The notes under the pieces were generated by a model, which was not told where the DNA came from, ran no database searches, and saw only the letters and a program-made list of their open reading frames with translations. A program made the translations under genes and the position numbers. Shown piece after piece: positions 33,740 through 43,660 of a stretch of 64,000 nt of DNA (position 1 is its first letter; every line of letters starts with the position of its first letter). Origin of the DNA: Streptomyces niger (GTDB lineage: Bacteria > Actinomycetota > Actinomycetes > Streptomycetales > Streptomycetaceae). The stretch lies in NCBI RefSeq assembly GCF_000718305.1, contig NZ_JOFQ01000003.1:186001-250000 (forward strand). Direction: 5' to 3'.

Positions 33740-36700
33740 TCAGGACAGTTGCCGGTCGAGGAAGTCGGTGAGCTGCCCGACGGACGGGTGGTCGAAGGTG
33801 ACCGAGGCGGGCAGCGGCACGCGCAGCGCGGTCTCCAGCGCGTTCTTCAGCTCCACGGCGGCGAGCGAGTCCAGGCCCAGTTCCAGGAAGACCGCGTCCG
33901 GTGCCACGTCGTCCGTGCCGTCGAAGTGCAGCATGTCGGCGATCCGGGCACGCAGGTACCTGTTCAGTTCCGCCCTGCGCTCGTCGGCGGGCAGCGTGAC
34001 CAGCCGGTCGACGTCGAGCCCCGGTCGGGCTGCGCCGCCCTCGCCGCGTACGAGGTGCCGGTACAGGCTGTGCGGAAGCGGCCGGTCCGCCGCGTACCGG
34101 TCCCAGTCGCAGGCGGCCGCGACGACCTGGGGCGCGGTCTGCCCGAGCAGGGTGACCAGCGCGTGCATGCCGTCGGCCGGGCTCATGAAGGCGACGCCCT
34201 GGTCCTGGAGGCGCCGGACGAGCGGCGCGTCGAGCCGGGCGGACATGCCGACCTCGGCCCACGGGCCCCAGTTCACGGACAGCGCGGGCAGGCCGTGGCC
34301 GGCGCGCCATCGCAGCAGGCCGTCCAGGTAGGCGTTGCCCGCCGCGTAGTTGGCCTGCGCGGGACCGCCCAGCACGGCGGCGACGGAGGAGTAGCCGACG
34401 AAGAAGTCCAGCTCGGGGAAGGACGCGGCCGCCTGGTGCAGCAGCCACGAGCCGTACACCTTGGGCCGCAGGACCGTTTCGATGCCCTCCCAGGTCAGCA
34501 CGGAGACCGGCATGTCCTTGAGGACGCCGGCCGCGTGCACGATGCCGCCCACCGGATACGGCGACCGGGTCAGCTCCGCGGTGATCCGCTCGACGTCGGC
34601 GGGCTCGGCGACGTCCGCGCGAAGGACGGTGACCCGTACGTCCGTGCCGATCCCGGCCGCCAGCGCCGCGGTCTCCGCCGGGGGCAGCCCGGTGCGTCCG
34701 ACGAGCGCCAGGTGGCGGGCGCCGAGTTCGGCGAGCTTGCGGGCGGTGACCAGTCCGAGGCCGCCCAGGCCGCCGGTGACGAGGTAGGTACGGTCGGGCC
34801 TGACGGCGAGCGGCCGCGCGGCCCGGGCCCGGTCGTCGGCGAAGCGCAGCACCAGCTTGCCGGTGCTCGCGCCGCGGCTGAGCGCCGAGAACGCCTCCGC
34901 GGCCTCGTCGAGCGAGTAGACGGTGGCCGGGACGGGCTGCAGGCGTCCGTCGGCCAGCTGCTCGACGACGGACCCCAGGATCTTCCGGGTGTGCTCCCGC
35001 GCCTCGGCCTCGGGGCGTTCGCCCAGGTCGAAGCGGTGGTATTGAATGTCGGGTCGCTCCTGGCGCAGCTCTTCCGGCGTCCAGGAACCCAGCTTGCCCA
35101 GCTCCACGAAGCGCCCGCCCTCGGCGAGGCAGCGCAGGCCCGCCGGGATGAACTCCTTGTTCAGACTGTTGAGCACGATGTCCACGCCCTCACCGCCGGT
35201 GGCGGCGAGCACCTCGTCGGCGAAGTCCAGCGTCCGGGAGTTCATGACGTGGCGGATGCCCTGGGCGTGCAGCAGCGGCCACTTGCCGGGACTCGCCGTG
35301 GCGAACACCTCGGCCCCGGCCTGCTGGGCCAGTTGCACGGCGGCCTGTCCGACGCCACCCGCCGCGGCATGGATCAGCACCCGGTCGCCCTGCTGGATCC
35401 CGGCGAGTTCGTGCAGCGCGTGGTGCGCGGTGACGAATACCGTGGGCACCCCGGCCGCCTCGGCCATGGTGAGCCGGGCGGGCTTGCGCACCGCCAGCTC
35501 GGAGGAGACGGTCAGCGTGCCCGCCATGCAGCCGAGCGCGTTGACCACCACCTCGTCCCCGGGCCCGAAAGACGCGTCGGGGCCGGCCGCGACCACCGTG
35601 CCCGCGCACTCGAAGCCCAGCGGCTGCGGCTGGTACGGGACGCCCGTCTCCTCGGCGTACTGCCGGAGCAGACCCAGCGCGTTGAGCACGTCCTTGAAGT
35701 TCAGGCCCGCCGCGTGCACCGCCACCTGAATCCGATCGCCCGTGGGCGGCTCGGCCTCGACGGGCTCCGGTCGCAGGCCGGCGAAAGAGCCGTACTCCTT
35801 GATCGCGAGCCGGTCGGCGGTGCCCGGCCGGCGGGCGGGGTCGAGCGGGTACAACCGCCGTACGTGGCGGAGCCCGGACCGGTACGCCACCTGGAACTCC
35901 CCGGCGTCCCGCGCCAGCCACTCGTCCAGCAGCCGGTCCGTGTCCTCGGCCCCGTCGCCCTTGCCGCCGGGCAGGTCGATCAGCGTGACGCGGTAGCTCG
36001 GGTACTCGTGCCAGAGCGCCTGGCCGAAGCCCCACAGGGTCGCGGACGCCGCCGGTCCGGTGTCGTTCGGCGTGTCGTCCGGCAGCAGTTGGGCGCCCTC
36101 GGTGACCAGCCACAGCCGCCTGCCGTGACCGAAGCCGCCGCGCTCCAGCGCGTGAAGCACGGCGAGCAGATCGCGGTAGTTGCGCCGGCACTCGGCGGCC
36201 GGCGGGACCGGCCCTTCGCCGCCCGGCCGCCAGAACCAGCACACATCGGTGGGTTCCGCCTCGCGCAGGCGCTCGGCCAGCACGTCGGCCCCCGCGGCGT
36301 AAGTGAGCTCCGTGCCGGCCGCGGCGGCACGTGCGGCCAGGTCACCCAGGTCCGCAGCCGTACGGTTCAGCACCAGCACCCGGCGTGGCTCGCCGGGCGT
36401 TGCGCCCTGGCCGGGGCCGGACAGCGCGCGCTTGATCCAGCGCGGCTCGTGGAAGACCTGCGTGTGCCGCCCGGCCCCCGCCGAGGTGTTGACCACCCGC
36501 TTCAGCCCCAGCCCGGTCAACTCGAAGACCGGGCGGTCGTCCTCCAGCAGCACCAGGTCCGCCGCCACGTCCACGTCCTGCCCGGCGTCCGGCGGTACCG
36601 GCACGATCCTGGCCACCGTACGCAGCTCCGCCGCCTTCGGCTTCTTGAACTGCCGCAGCCGCCCGAACCGCACCGGCAGATACGTCTCCCCGGCATCGTT

Positions 36701-39700
36701 GAGGACCGCCAGCCCGTGCAGCGCACTGTCCAGCAGCGCCGGCGGCAGCTGCTCAACGGGGCCCGTCCGCATGCCGCGCAGCTCGCTCACCGCGAGCTGC
36801 CCGTCGTACCGCCGGGCCTGCGACAGCCGCCGGAACTCCGGGCCGTACGCCACCCCCGCCGCGGCCATCCCGGCGTACAGCTCCGCGCCGCCGACCGTCG
36901 CCGCCGGCCCGCCCGCGTCCGCAGCGTGCGCACACAGCTCCGTACCGGCCGGCGTGAGCGCCGTACTGGGCGAGGAGGGCAGGCCGAGGACCGCGGTGGC
37001 GTGGCAGCGCTCGAAGTCCCCGTCCCGGCCCGCGACCCGGGTCACGATCTCCGCCTCGGCTGTGCCGTCCTGCCGGGGCCGCAGCCGGGTACGCACCTCG
37101 GAGGTCCGGTCGGCGGCCAGGAAGACGGGCTCCAGGACCGCCACGTCCGTCACCGGCCGGCAGGTCTCGCCGTACACCGCGTCCTGGAGCGCGAGCAGCA
37201 CCTCCAGGTAGGCAGCGCCGGGGAGGACGACCTGCCCCATGATGACGTGGTCGGCCAGGTACGCCGGCTGCGCGGCATCGATCCGGGTCGCGAACTCCCG
37301 TACTCCGTCGCGCTGTTGCTCCTCCGACGTGACCTCCTCGCCCAGCAGCGGATGGGGCTGCTGCCCGGTCGTCGCCGGTGCCCTGCCCCGGTCGCGGCCG
37401 CGTGGCGCCGGGAGCCAGTACGGCTTCCGGTCGAAGGCGTACGTCGGCAGGGTGGCGGGCCGGTCGGCCGCGCCGTGGTGGACGCCGGCCCAGGACACCG
37501 GGAGACCGGCCGCGTACAGCCGGGTGAGGGCGGTCAGGACCGCGCCGCCGTCCGTGTCGGCGCGGTTCAGGCCGCCCAGCCACAGCTGGTCACCGGCCGG
37601 CACGCACTGCCGGGCCAGGGACGTCAGGGTCGAGTCGGGGCCGATCTCGACACACGCGTGACCGCCCCGCCCGGCCACCGTCCGCAGGGAGCCGGCGAAG
37701 TCCACGGGGGCGCCGATGTGCCGGACCCAGTACTCCGGCGTGGTCAGCTCCCCGGGCCTGGCCACCCGCCCGGTGATGTTCGAGACCAGCGTCAGCCGCG
37801 GCTCGTGCCAGCGGATGTCCTTCAGCTCGTGCCGGAACGCGTCCGTCACCTCGGCCATCAGCGGCGAGTGGAACGCGTGCGAGACCGGCAGCTTCCGGAC
37901 CTCGTGACCGGCCCGGCGCAGCAGGGCGCACACCTCCTCCAGGGACGCGTGGCCGCCGGAGAGCACGCACTGCCGGGGCGCGTTGCGGCAGGCGATGGCG
38001 AGGTCGGGGCGGCCTTCGAGCAGCGGGGCCAGGTCCTCCGGCGCCGCCGACACCTGGGCCATGCCGCCGGGCGCGGTCACCGACTGCATCAGCCGGGCCC
38101 GCGCGGCGACCAGCGCCACGCCGTCCTCCAGGGAGAAGACCCCGGCGACGGCCGCCGCCGCGATCTCCCCGATGCTGTGGCCGACCAGCACGTTCGGCCG
38201 CACGCCCCAGGACAGCCACAGCTGCGCCAGCGCGTACTCCAGCGAGAACAGGGCGGGCTGGGTGTGCACGGTCCGGTGGATCGTGTCACCGTCCGCCGCT
38301 TCGCCGATCACCAGGTCCCGGACCGACCGGCCCAGATGCGGCGCGAACAGCCGGTCGCAGGCGTCCAGATGCGCGCGGAAGACCGGATGGCGTGCGTACA
38401 GCGCCCGGCCCATGCCCGGGTACTGGCTGCCCTGCCCGGTGAACAGGAAGGCCACCTTGCGCAGGCCGGCGCCGGTCCCGTTGCCGTCCGCCTCGTCCGA
38501 CCGCGCCAGCCAGCCGTCGAGCAGCTTCGTCACGTCGGCGCGGTCCCGGACGACTCCGGCACGGCGCACGGGGAGGTGCGCCCGGCCTAGCGCGGCCGTA
38601 CGGCACAGCGCGGCGACCGGGACGTCGGGGTGGTCGGCGGCGTACTCCCGGTAGCGCTCGATCTGGCGGCGCAGCGACGGGGCGCTCTTCGCCGACAGGG
38701 TGAGGACGTGCGGCGCGCCGTCCTCCGCCGGCGTCTTCGCGCGAGGAGGGGCGGGCGGTTCCTCCAGGACCACGCAGCCGAGGGTGCCGGCGATGCCGAA
38801 GCCGTTGACCAGGGCGCGCCGCGGGCCGTCGGCCGGCCACGGCGCGGTCTTCGTGGGCACGGCCACCGGGCAGCTGTCCCACGGGATGCGGGGCGACGGC
38901 GAGGTGAGGTGCAGATGCGGGTAGTGGACGCCCTCCCGCATCTGGAGCAGCACCTTGATGATGCCGCACACGCCGGCCGCCGATTCCAGATGCCCGACGT
39001 TGGTCTTCACCGAACCGACCACGATCGGCGCGGCCGTGCTGTGGGAGTCCGCGAACGTGTCGCTGATCGAGCCCAGTTCGATGGGGTCGCCCAGCGGGGT
39101 GCCGGTGCCGTGCGCCTCGACGTACTGGATGTCCCGCGGGGTCAGCCCGGCGTCGGCGATGGCGGCCCGCATGACGGCCTGTTGGGCGACGCCGTTGGGC
39201 GCCGTCAGGCCCGCGCTCTCGCCGTCCGCGCGCACGGCCGAGCCGCGCAGCAGTCCGAGGATGCGGTCCTCGTCGCGGAGCGCGTCGGAGAGCCGCTTGA
39301 GGACGAGCACGCCGCAGCCCTCGCCCCGGCCGTATCCGTCCGCGCTCTCGTCGAAAGCCTTGCAGCGGCCGTCGGAGCCGAGCATCCCGGCCCGGCGCAG
39401 GGTGCCCTGGATCAGCGGGTGGTGGATCGCGTTCACGCCGCCGCACAGGACGAGGTCGCACTCGCGGCGGCGCAGCCCCTGGGCCGCCAGGTGCGCGGTG
39501 GTCAGCGAGGACGAGCACGCGGTGTCGACACTCATGCAGGGGCCCCGCAGCCCCAGGAAGTACGACAGCCGCCCGGACACGGCGCTGTGCGCGGTGCCGG
39601 GGACCAGGGCGCCGGACAGTTGCTGGTCCGGTACGGCGACCGTCTCCGTGACGTAGTCCACGGACATCACGCCCATGTAGACCCCGGCGTCGGTGCCCCG

Positions 39701-40054
39701 CAGGCCCGTGGGGTCGATGTTGGCGTTCTCCAGCGCCTGCCAGGCGGTCTCCAGCACCAGCCGCTGCTGCGGGTCGATGAACGGCGCTTCCTTCGGCGAT
39801 ATCTTGAAGAACCTCGCGTCGAACCGGTCGAGCCCGTCGAGGAAATTGCCCTCCGCTTTTCCTGCGCTGTCCTCGGCGATCCAGCGGTCCGCGGGCGCCG
39901 GCCCTTCCGCCGACCGTCCCGTGCGCAGGAACTCCGCGAATCCCTCGGGAGTTTCGTTGGCGCCGGGGAAACGCAGCCCCATGCCGACGACGGCGATCGG
40001 CTCGGTCGGTTCCCGCCGCAGCCTTTCGCGGGCGGCCTCGGGTGTTTCAGGCAT
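33740..40054 (-). CDS. Fully reducing iterative type I polyketide synthase (KS-AT-DH-psiKR-ER-KR-ACP)
   Basis: A single-module PKS of 2104 residues. Domains: KS ~18-425 with Cys180 in DTACSSS, VEAHGTGTPLGDP and KTNVGHLESA; AT ~533-840 with GHSIGE (Ser627) and HAFH near 726, the malonyl-specific signature; DH ~900-1180 with HVIMGQVVLP (HxxxGxxxxP); a structural KR part ~1230-1400; ER ~1420-1725 with HAAAGGVGQAAV; KR ~1755-1940 with VTGGLGGLGLVTA and catalytic Tyr in NYAAGNAYLD; ACP ~2020-2100 with LGLDSLAAVE. All reducing domains look intact and there is no TE or methyltransferase, so it should build a saturated, unbranched fatty acyl chain from malonyl-CoA iteratively. It lies 15 bp after the stand-alone ACP gene under a SARP-type promoter. 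Confidence 0.93.
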   Translation of the reverse strand: MPETPEAARERLRREPTEPIAVVGMGLRFPGANETPEGFAEFLRTGRSAEGPAPADRWIAEDSAGKAEGNFLDGLDRFDARFFKISPKEAPFIDPQQRLVLETAWQALENANIDPTGLRGTDAGVYMGVMSVDYVTETVAVPDQQLSGALVPGTAHSAVSGRLSYFLGLRGPCMSVDTACSSSLTTAHLAAQGLRRRECDLVLCGGVNAIHHPLIQGTLRRAGMLGSDGRCKAFDESADGYGRGEGCGVLVLKRLSDALRDEDRILGLLRGSAVRADGESAGLTAPNGVAQQAVMRAAIADAGLTPRDIQYVEAHGTGTPLGDPIELGSISDTFADSHSTAAPIVVGSVKTNVGHLESAAGVCGIIKVLLQMREGVHYPHLHLTSPSPRIPWDSCPVAVPTKTAPWPADGPRRALVNGFGIAGTLGCVVLEEPPAPPRAKTPAEDGAPHVLTLSAKSAPSLRRQIERYREYAADHPDVPVAALCRTAALGRAHLPVRRAGVVRDRADVTKLLDGWLARSDEADGNGTGAGLRKVAFLFTGQGSQYPGMGRALYARHPVFRAHLDACDRLFAPHLGRSVRDLVIGEAADGDTIHRTVHTQPALFSLEYALAQLWLSWGVRPNVLVGHSIGEIAAAAVAGVFSLEDGVALVAARARLMQSVTAPGGMAQVSAAPEDLAPLLEGRPDLAIACRNAPRQCVLSGGHASLEEVCALLRRAGHEVRKLPVSHAFHSPLMAEVTDAFRHELKDIRWHEPRLTLVSNITGRVARPGELTTPEYWVRHIGAPVDFAGSLRTVAGRGGHACVEIGPDSTLTSLARQCVPAGDQLWLGGLNRADTDGGAVLTALTRLYAAGLPVSWAGVHHGAADRPATLPTYAFDRKPYWLPAPRGRDRGRAPATTGQQPHPLLGEEVTSEEQQRDGVREFATRIDAAQPAYLADHVIMGQVVLPGAAYLEVLLALQDAVYGETCRPVTDVAVLEPVFLAADRTSEVRTRLRPRQDGTAEAEIVTRVAGRDGDFERCHATAVLGLPSSPSTALTPAGTELCAHAADAGGPAATVGGAELYAGMAAAGVAYGPEFRRLSQARRYDGQLAVSELRGMRTGPVEQLPPALLDSALHGLAVLNDAGETYLPVRFGRLRQFKKPKAAELRTVARIVPVPPDAGQDVDVAADLVLLEDDRPVFELTGLGLKRVVNTSAGAGRHTQVFHEPRWIKRALSGPGQGATPGEPRRVLVLNRTAADLGDLAARAAAAGTELTYAAGADVLAERLREAEPTDVCWFWRPGGEGPVPPAAECRRNYRDLLAVLHALERGGFGHGRRLWLVTEGAQLLPDDTPNDTGPAASATLWGFGQALWHEYPSYRVTLIDLPGGKGDGAEDTDRLLDEWLARDAGEFQVAYRSGLRHVRRLYPLDPARRPGTADRLAIKEYGSFAGLRPEPVEAEPPTGDRIQVAVHAAGLNFKDVLNALGLLRQYAEETGVPYQPQPLGFECAGTVVAAGPDASFGPGDEVVVNALGCMAGTLTVSSELAVRKPARLTMAEAAGVPTVFVTAHHALHELAGIQQGDRVLIHAAAGGVGQAAVQLAQQAGAEVFATASPGKWPLLHAQGIRHVMNSRTLDFADEVLAATGGEGVDIVLNSLNKEFIPAGLRCLAEGGRFVELGKLGSWTPEELRQERPDIQYHRFDLGERPEAEAREHTRKILGSVVEQLADGRLQPVPATVYSLDEAAEAFSALSRGASTGKLVLRFADDRARAARPLAVRPDRTYLVTGGLGGLGLVTARKLAELGARHLALVGRTGLPPAETAALAAGIGTDVRVTVLRADVAEPADVERITAELTRSPYPVGGIVHAAGVLKDMPVSVLTWEGIETVLRPKVYGSWLLHQAAASFPELDFFVGYSSVAAVLGGPAQANYAAGNAYLDGLLRWRAGHGLPALSVNWGPWAEVGMSARLDAPLVRRLQDQGVAFMSPADGMHALVTLLGQTAPQVVAAACDWDRYAADRPLPHSLYRHLVRGEGGAARPGLDVDRLVTLPADERRAELNRYLRARIADMLHFDGTDDVAPDAVFLELGLDSLAAVELKNALETALRVPLPASVTFDHPSVGQLTDFLDRQLS

Positions 40055-40069
40055 GGCTGGTTCCTTCCC

Positions 40070-40378
40070 TCAGCGGGCCGGTTCGTCGAAGAGGCCGGGC
40101 AGGACATCGGTGGCCAGATGTTCCGTGAGCCGCGCCAGGTTGGGGCTGTTGAACAGCACGTTGGAGCTGATCTCGCAGTTCAGCAGGGACTCCAGGCGCT
40201 GTTTCAGCTCCATGACGCGCAACGAGGTGAGGCCGAGGTCGAAGAAATTCTCCTCGGGTGGGAATTCCTCCTCCTCGGTCATCAACAGGCAGGCCTTGAA
40301 CTCCCTGGACAGTATTTCCGCCAACGCCTCCCGGCGCTCGGATCGGGGGAGCAGGTGAATGTCGTCGGAGTCCGCCAT
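40070..40378 (-). CDS. Stand-alone acyl carrier protein of the PKS operon
   Basis: A 102-residue acidic carrier protein. Ser52 in FFDLGLTSLRVMELKQRLE is the phosphopantetheine site. The surrounding helices (EILSREF, ISSNVLFNSPNLARLTEHLA) match PKS/NRPS-type carrier proteins more than FabC. The ATG 40376-40378 is preferred although no ribosome site precedes it, because the predicted -10 box of the SARP promoter ends only 6 bp upstream, which implies a leaderless message; a TTG 12 nt upstream would fall before that transcription start. It is the first gene of the operon and may take the chain from the PKS or load a starter. Confidence 0.87.
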   Translation of the reverse strand: MADSDDIHLLPRSERREALAEILSREFKACLLMTEEEEFPPEENFFDLGLTSLRVMELKQRLESLLNCEISSNVLFNSPNLARLTEHLATDVLPGLFDEPAR

Positions 40379-40384
40379 GGTCGG

Positions 40385-40427
40385 AGTCAAGCAAACCCCG
40401 CTGACAACCGGCTGACACCTCGCTGAC
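40385..40427 (-). promoter_or_regulatory. SARP-type operator/promoter, three 11-bp-spaced repeats, for the ACP-PKS operon
   Basis: On the minus strand GTCAG begins at 40427, 40416 and 40405, exactly 11 bp apart; the heptamers are GTCAGCG, GTCAGCC and GTCAGCG. Eight bases after the last heptamer comes TTGACT (40390-40385) as the -10 box, and the ATG follows six bases later. There is no separate -35 box, as expected where a SARP recruits polymerase. Confidence 0.82.
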
Positions 40428-40512
40428 CAGGTGTTCCGGGGGAGCTGCGGAAATGGCAGACTCGGCTTTCCCGTACCGGAAACGCGCCTGTCGGCGGAGA
40501 ATCGAGGGGTTT

Positions 40513-41964
40513 ATGGGGGACGAGTCGGACGTCACCAGGGAACTGGACGGCACGCTGAAAGCGATCGGTCTGAACCGGGAACCCGCAGTACGTGCTCTCA
40601 CCGTGACCGGCTGTCTCCCCTACGTGCGCAGCCCCTTGCGCATGTCGGTCGCCATCGGGGTGCCGCTGCTCGCCGCGGCGGTCGGAGCCGCCGAGATCTG
40701 GCACCGGCGCACCGGCCGTGCCCAGCGCCTCTCCCTCCACCTGGGCCAGGGCCTGCACCGTATGACGCCGTTCCTGGGCGGCGGGACCACGCTCAACGGC
40801 TACTTCTCCAGCATGGGTTCGCTGGCCGGGCTGACCGGCCTGGCACCCGCGACCTGGGACTTCTACCGCACCGCCGACGACCGCTGGGTCATCCCCATCG
40901 CGTGCTACCCGCGCACCCGCGACGCGCTGCTCGATCTCCTGGACTGCGCGCACACCCGGGAGCACATCGCGGCCGCCGTACGCCGTCGGGAGGCGGCCGA
41001 GCTGGAGGAAGCGGCGGCCGAGCGGTGCGTCCCGCTCGCCATGGCCCGCACCCGCGAGGAGTTCCTCGCCCATCCGCAGGGCCGCGCGGTACTCGCCGAG
41101 CCGCTGGTGGCGGTGGAGCGGATCGCCGACGGCCCCGTCGTACCGCTGCCCACCGGGCCCCGGCCGCTGTCCTCGCTGCGCTGCCTGCAGTACACCCATA
41201 TCCTGGCGGGCACCGCGACCGGGCGGACGTTGGCCGAGTACGGCGCCGACGTCCTGCACGTGTGCGAACCGGACTCCTTCGAGCACGACGCCGTCTGGCA
41301 CGAGTCGGCGGGCGGCATGCGATCGGCCCGGCTGGACCTGCACGAGCGGGGCACGGGCCGGGACGCCTTCGACGGCCTGCTGCGCGAGGCCGACGCCTTC
41401 GTCCTCAACCACCGCCCCGCGAAGGCCCGACGGCTCGGCCTCACCGCCGAGGAGTGCGCGGCCGCCCGCCCCGGCATCATCCACTGCTCGCTCACCGCCT
41501 ACGGGCACACCGGCCCCTGGCGTGACCGCGGCGGCTTCGACCAGCAGGCGCAGGCCCTCACCGGCATCAGCCTGCGCGAAGGCGGCGGCGCGGCGCCCGG
41601 CCTGCCGCCCGGCCGGATCCTGTGCGACTACGTCGCCTCCTACCTGGCCGCCGCCGGCATCATGGCCGCGGCCCTCCGCCGCGCGCACGAAGGCGGCAGC
41701 TACGCCGTCCGCGTCTCGCTCGCCGGCGTCGCCAACTGGTGCTGGGAACTGGGCAGCTGGGACCCGGAACTGCTCGACCGGCTCGCCGAGGACGCCGCTC
41801 CGCCGGCTCCCGAGTGGCGGACCTCCACCACCCCGCTGGGGGAGGTGCGGTACACCGCCCCGCCCGTCCGGCTCAGCGAGACCCCCGGCGGCTACGACGA
41901 CCCGGTACTCGTACCGCGCGGCTCCTCGGCGCCCCGATGGCGCCCCGCGCCCGTGGGCCCGTGA
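40513..41964 (+). CDS. Family III CoA-transferase (CaiB/BaiF), permuted form
   Basis: A 483-residue CaiB/BaiF protein, divergent from the ACP/PKS operon. Residues ~40-170 look like the middle part of a CoA-transferase subunit (AEIWHRRTGRAQRLSLHLGQG). The N-terminal Rossmann part begins only about residue 215 (LSSLRCLQYTHILAGTATGRTLAEYGADVLHV), then GFDQQAQALTGI with the candidate catalytic Asp and YLAAAGIMAAALRRAHEGG. This is the same unusual order as the gene at 2189-3883. It would exchange CoA between acids, perhaps charging a PKS-derived or serine-derived acid. ATG 40513 has GAGGGG just upstream. Confidence 0.8.
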   Translation: MGDESDVTRELDGTLKAIGLNREPAVRALTVTGCLPYVRSPLRMSVAIGVPLLAAAVGAAEIWHRRTGRAQRLSLHLGQGLHRMTPFLGGGTTLNGYFSSMGSLAGLTGLAPATWDFYRTADDRWVIPIACYPRTRDALLDLLDCAHTREHIAAAVRRREAAELEEAAAERCVPLAMARTREEFLAHPQGRAVLAEPLVAVERIADGPVVPLPTGPRPLSSLRCLQYTHILAGTATGRTLAEYGADVLHVCEPDSFEHDAVWHESAGGMRSARLDLHERGTGRDAFDGLLREADAFVLNHRPAKARRLGLTAEECAAARPGIIHCSLTAYGHTGPWRDRGGFDQQAQALTGISLREGGGAAPGLPPGRILCDYVASYLAAAGIMAAALRRAHEGGSYAVRVSLAGVANWCWELGSWDPELLDRLAEDAAPPAPEWRTSTTPLGEVRYTAPPVRLSETPGGYDDPVLVPRGSSAPRWRPAPVGP

Positions 41965-41990
41965 CCGATCCGACCGTTGGAGGCAGCACC

Positions 41991-43655
41991 GTGCGGTTCT
42001 CTCCCCGCAGCACCACCGCACCGGCCGGGGCGGCGGCCGTCCCGCCGCCCCGCGAACGACCGTTGCGCAGCTACTCCTCCTACATCGGAGGCCGCGACGT
42101 CGAAGGCGAGGGCTGGGTCTATACCGTCAGCGCCGGATCCCTGCTGGAGGACGTCTTCACCAGCATCAGCCTCAAACGCGCGCTCGAACGCTCCCCGGAC
42201 CCGGAATCGGCGGCAGCCCGGCACCCGTACGTCATCGGCCGCGTCGCCATGGCCGGCGACGCCGGCGTGGACGCGGCGCTCAAGGCCGCGTCCGCCGCGG
42301 CACCCGCCTGGGCCGCCGTCCCCCTGGAACAGCGCATGGCCCTGGGCCCGCTCTTCCGCGAACGGCTCCTCCGCCACCGCACCGAACTGCTGGACCTGAT
42401 GGCCGCCGAAGGCACCCCGCTGCGGCTCGCCCGCTGGCAGCTCGACGGCCTGCTGGAGCTGTACGGCGAGGAGAGCTGCGCGTGGTACCGACAGTGCATG
42501 CACACCGAGTTCCGGCACGCCGGGCGGCGCCTCCTCGTCCACCGGCAGCCCGACGGCGTGGTGTGCCTGAACCCGCCGCAGAACGCCCCGGCGCCCAGCG
42601 CGGCGCTCGCCGTCCTGATGCTCATGGCGGGCAACTCCGTCGTGGTCCGCGCCCCGCGCAGCATCGCGCTCAGCACGATGTACCTGCTGCGTGAGCTCGC
42701 CGGCCCTGCTCTGATGGAGGCCGGCGCCCCGCCCGGCGCGCTCGGCGCCGTCTGCGGCAACCCCGGGCAGATGATCACCCGGTGGCTCGACAGCCCCCTG
42801 GTGGACGACATCTTCTACGTCGGCGGCAGCGAGGAAGGGCTTCGCTTCCAGTCGCGGTGCATCGCCGCCGGCAAGAAGCCGATCCTCGAACTCGCGGGCA
42901 ACGACGGCATCGTGGTCTGGAAGGACGCCGACCTCCCGTACGCCGCCGAGGCCGTCGCCGAGGCCTTCTACGGCTCGGGTCAGATCTGCATGGTCCCCAA
43001 CTACGTCCTCGCGCACCCGGACATCGCCGACGCGCTGCTCGCCGAGGTGACGGCCAAGGCACGGGACATCCGGCCCGGCCACCCGGGGGACGAGGACGTA
43101 CTGCTCACTCCCGTACGGCGCAGCGAGCGGTTCTTCGCCCTGCTGGAGGAGGCTTTGCACGCCGGTGCCGAGCTGGTGTGCGGCGGGCACCGCACGGAGG
43201 CCGACGGGACGCGGTCCCCGACGGGGGTGTTCCTGGAACCGACCGTGGTCCGGGTGGACGGCCTCGCGGGCGCCCGTGCGCTGGAGATGGTGCGCCGGGA
43301 GACGTTCTTCCCGCTGCTTCCGGTCGTCGTCGCCGAACCGGCCGCCGACGACGTGCTCCTCGACCGGTTCCTGGACTTCCTCAACGCCAACGCCTACGGC
43401 CTGCGCAACTCCCTGTGGACGCGGCACACCGCCGTCGTGGACGCCTTCGTACGGCGGGTGGGCAACGGCGGCCTGCTCAAGGTCAACGACTCCCACATCG
43501 GCTTCCTGCCCTGCCTGCCCAGCCATGGTGGCACCGGCCTGACCGGCGGCGTGCACGGCGAGGCCAACTACCCCATGCTGACCACCTCGCACCTCCAGGG
43601 CGTGGGCATCAGCTCCGGTGTCAGCCCGCGGCACGCGGTCTTCGGCGAAAGGTGA
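41991..43655 (+). CDS. Aldehyde dehydrogenase family protein (possible acyl-thioester/aldehyde interconversion)
   Basis: A 554-residue aldehyde dehydrogenase with an N-terminal extension of ~80 residues. Core motifs: LNPPQNAPAPSAALAVLMLMAGN (nucleotide site), VGGSEEGLRFQ, ILELAGNDGIVVWKDAD (general-base Glu) and YGSGQICMVPNYV (catalytic Cys). The start GTG 41991 has GGAGG 8 nt upstream; a GTG 30 nt earlier overlaps the previous stop and is possible. It lies between the CoA-transferase and the flavoprotein gene. I propose that it works toward the aldehyde from an acyl thioester, giving the substrate for the class III aminotransferase; acid formation is the alternative. Confidence 0.8.
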   Translation: MRFSPRSTTAPAGAAAVPPPRERPLRSYSSYIGGRDVEGEGWVYTVSAGSLLEDVFTSISLKRALERSPDPESAAARHPYVIGRVAMAGDAGVDAALKAASAAAPAWAAVPLEQRMALGPLFRERLLRHRTELLDLMAAEGTPLRLARWQLDGLLELYGEESCAWYRQCMHTEFRHAGRRLLVHRQPDGVVCLNPPQNAPAPSAALAVLMLMAGNSVVVRAPRSIALSTMYLLRELAGPALMEAGAPPGALGAVCGNPGQMITRWLDSPLVDDIFYVGGSEEGLRFQSRCIAAGKKPILELAGNDGIVVWKDADLPYAAEAVAEAFYGSGQICMVPNYVLAHPDIADALLAEVTAKARDIRPGHPGDEDVLLTPVRRSERFFALLEEALHAGAELVCGGHRTEADGTRSPTGVFLEPTVVRVDGLAGARALEMVRRETFFPLLPVVVAEPAADDVLLDRFLDFLNANAYGLRNSLWTRHTAVVDAFVRRVGNGGLLKVNDSHIGFLPCLPSHGGTGLTGGVHGEANYPMLTTSHLQGVGISSGVSPRHAVFGER

Positions 43656-43660
43656 CTTCG

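Noticed and set aside
33710..38590. A 1626-codon open frame on the plus strand opposite the PKS
   Set aside because: It is the GC-driven antisense shadow of the PKS: no family motifs, Arg/Val/Gly-rich composition, and third-position GC bias fits the minus strand.
40379..40390. TTG at 40390 as the start of the stand-alone ACP
   Set aside because: The TTG is part of the predicted -10 box of the SARP promoter, so it would lie upstream of the transcript.
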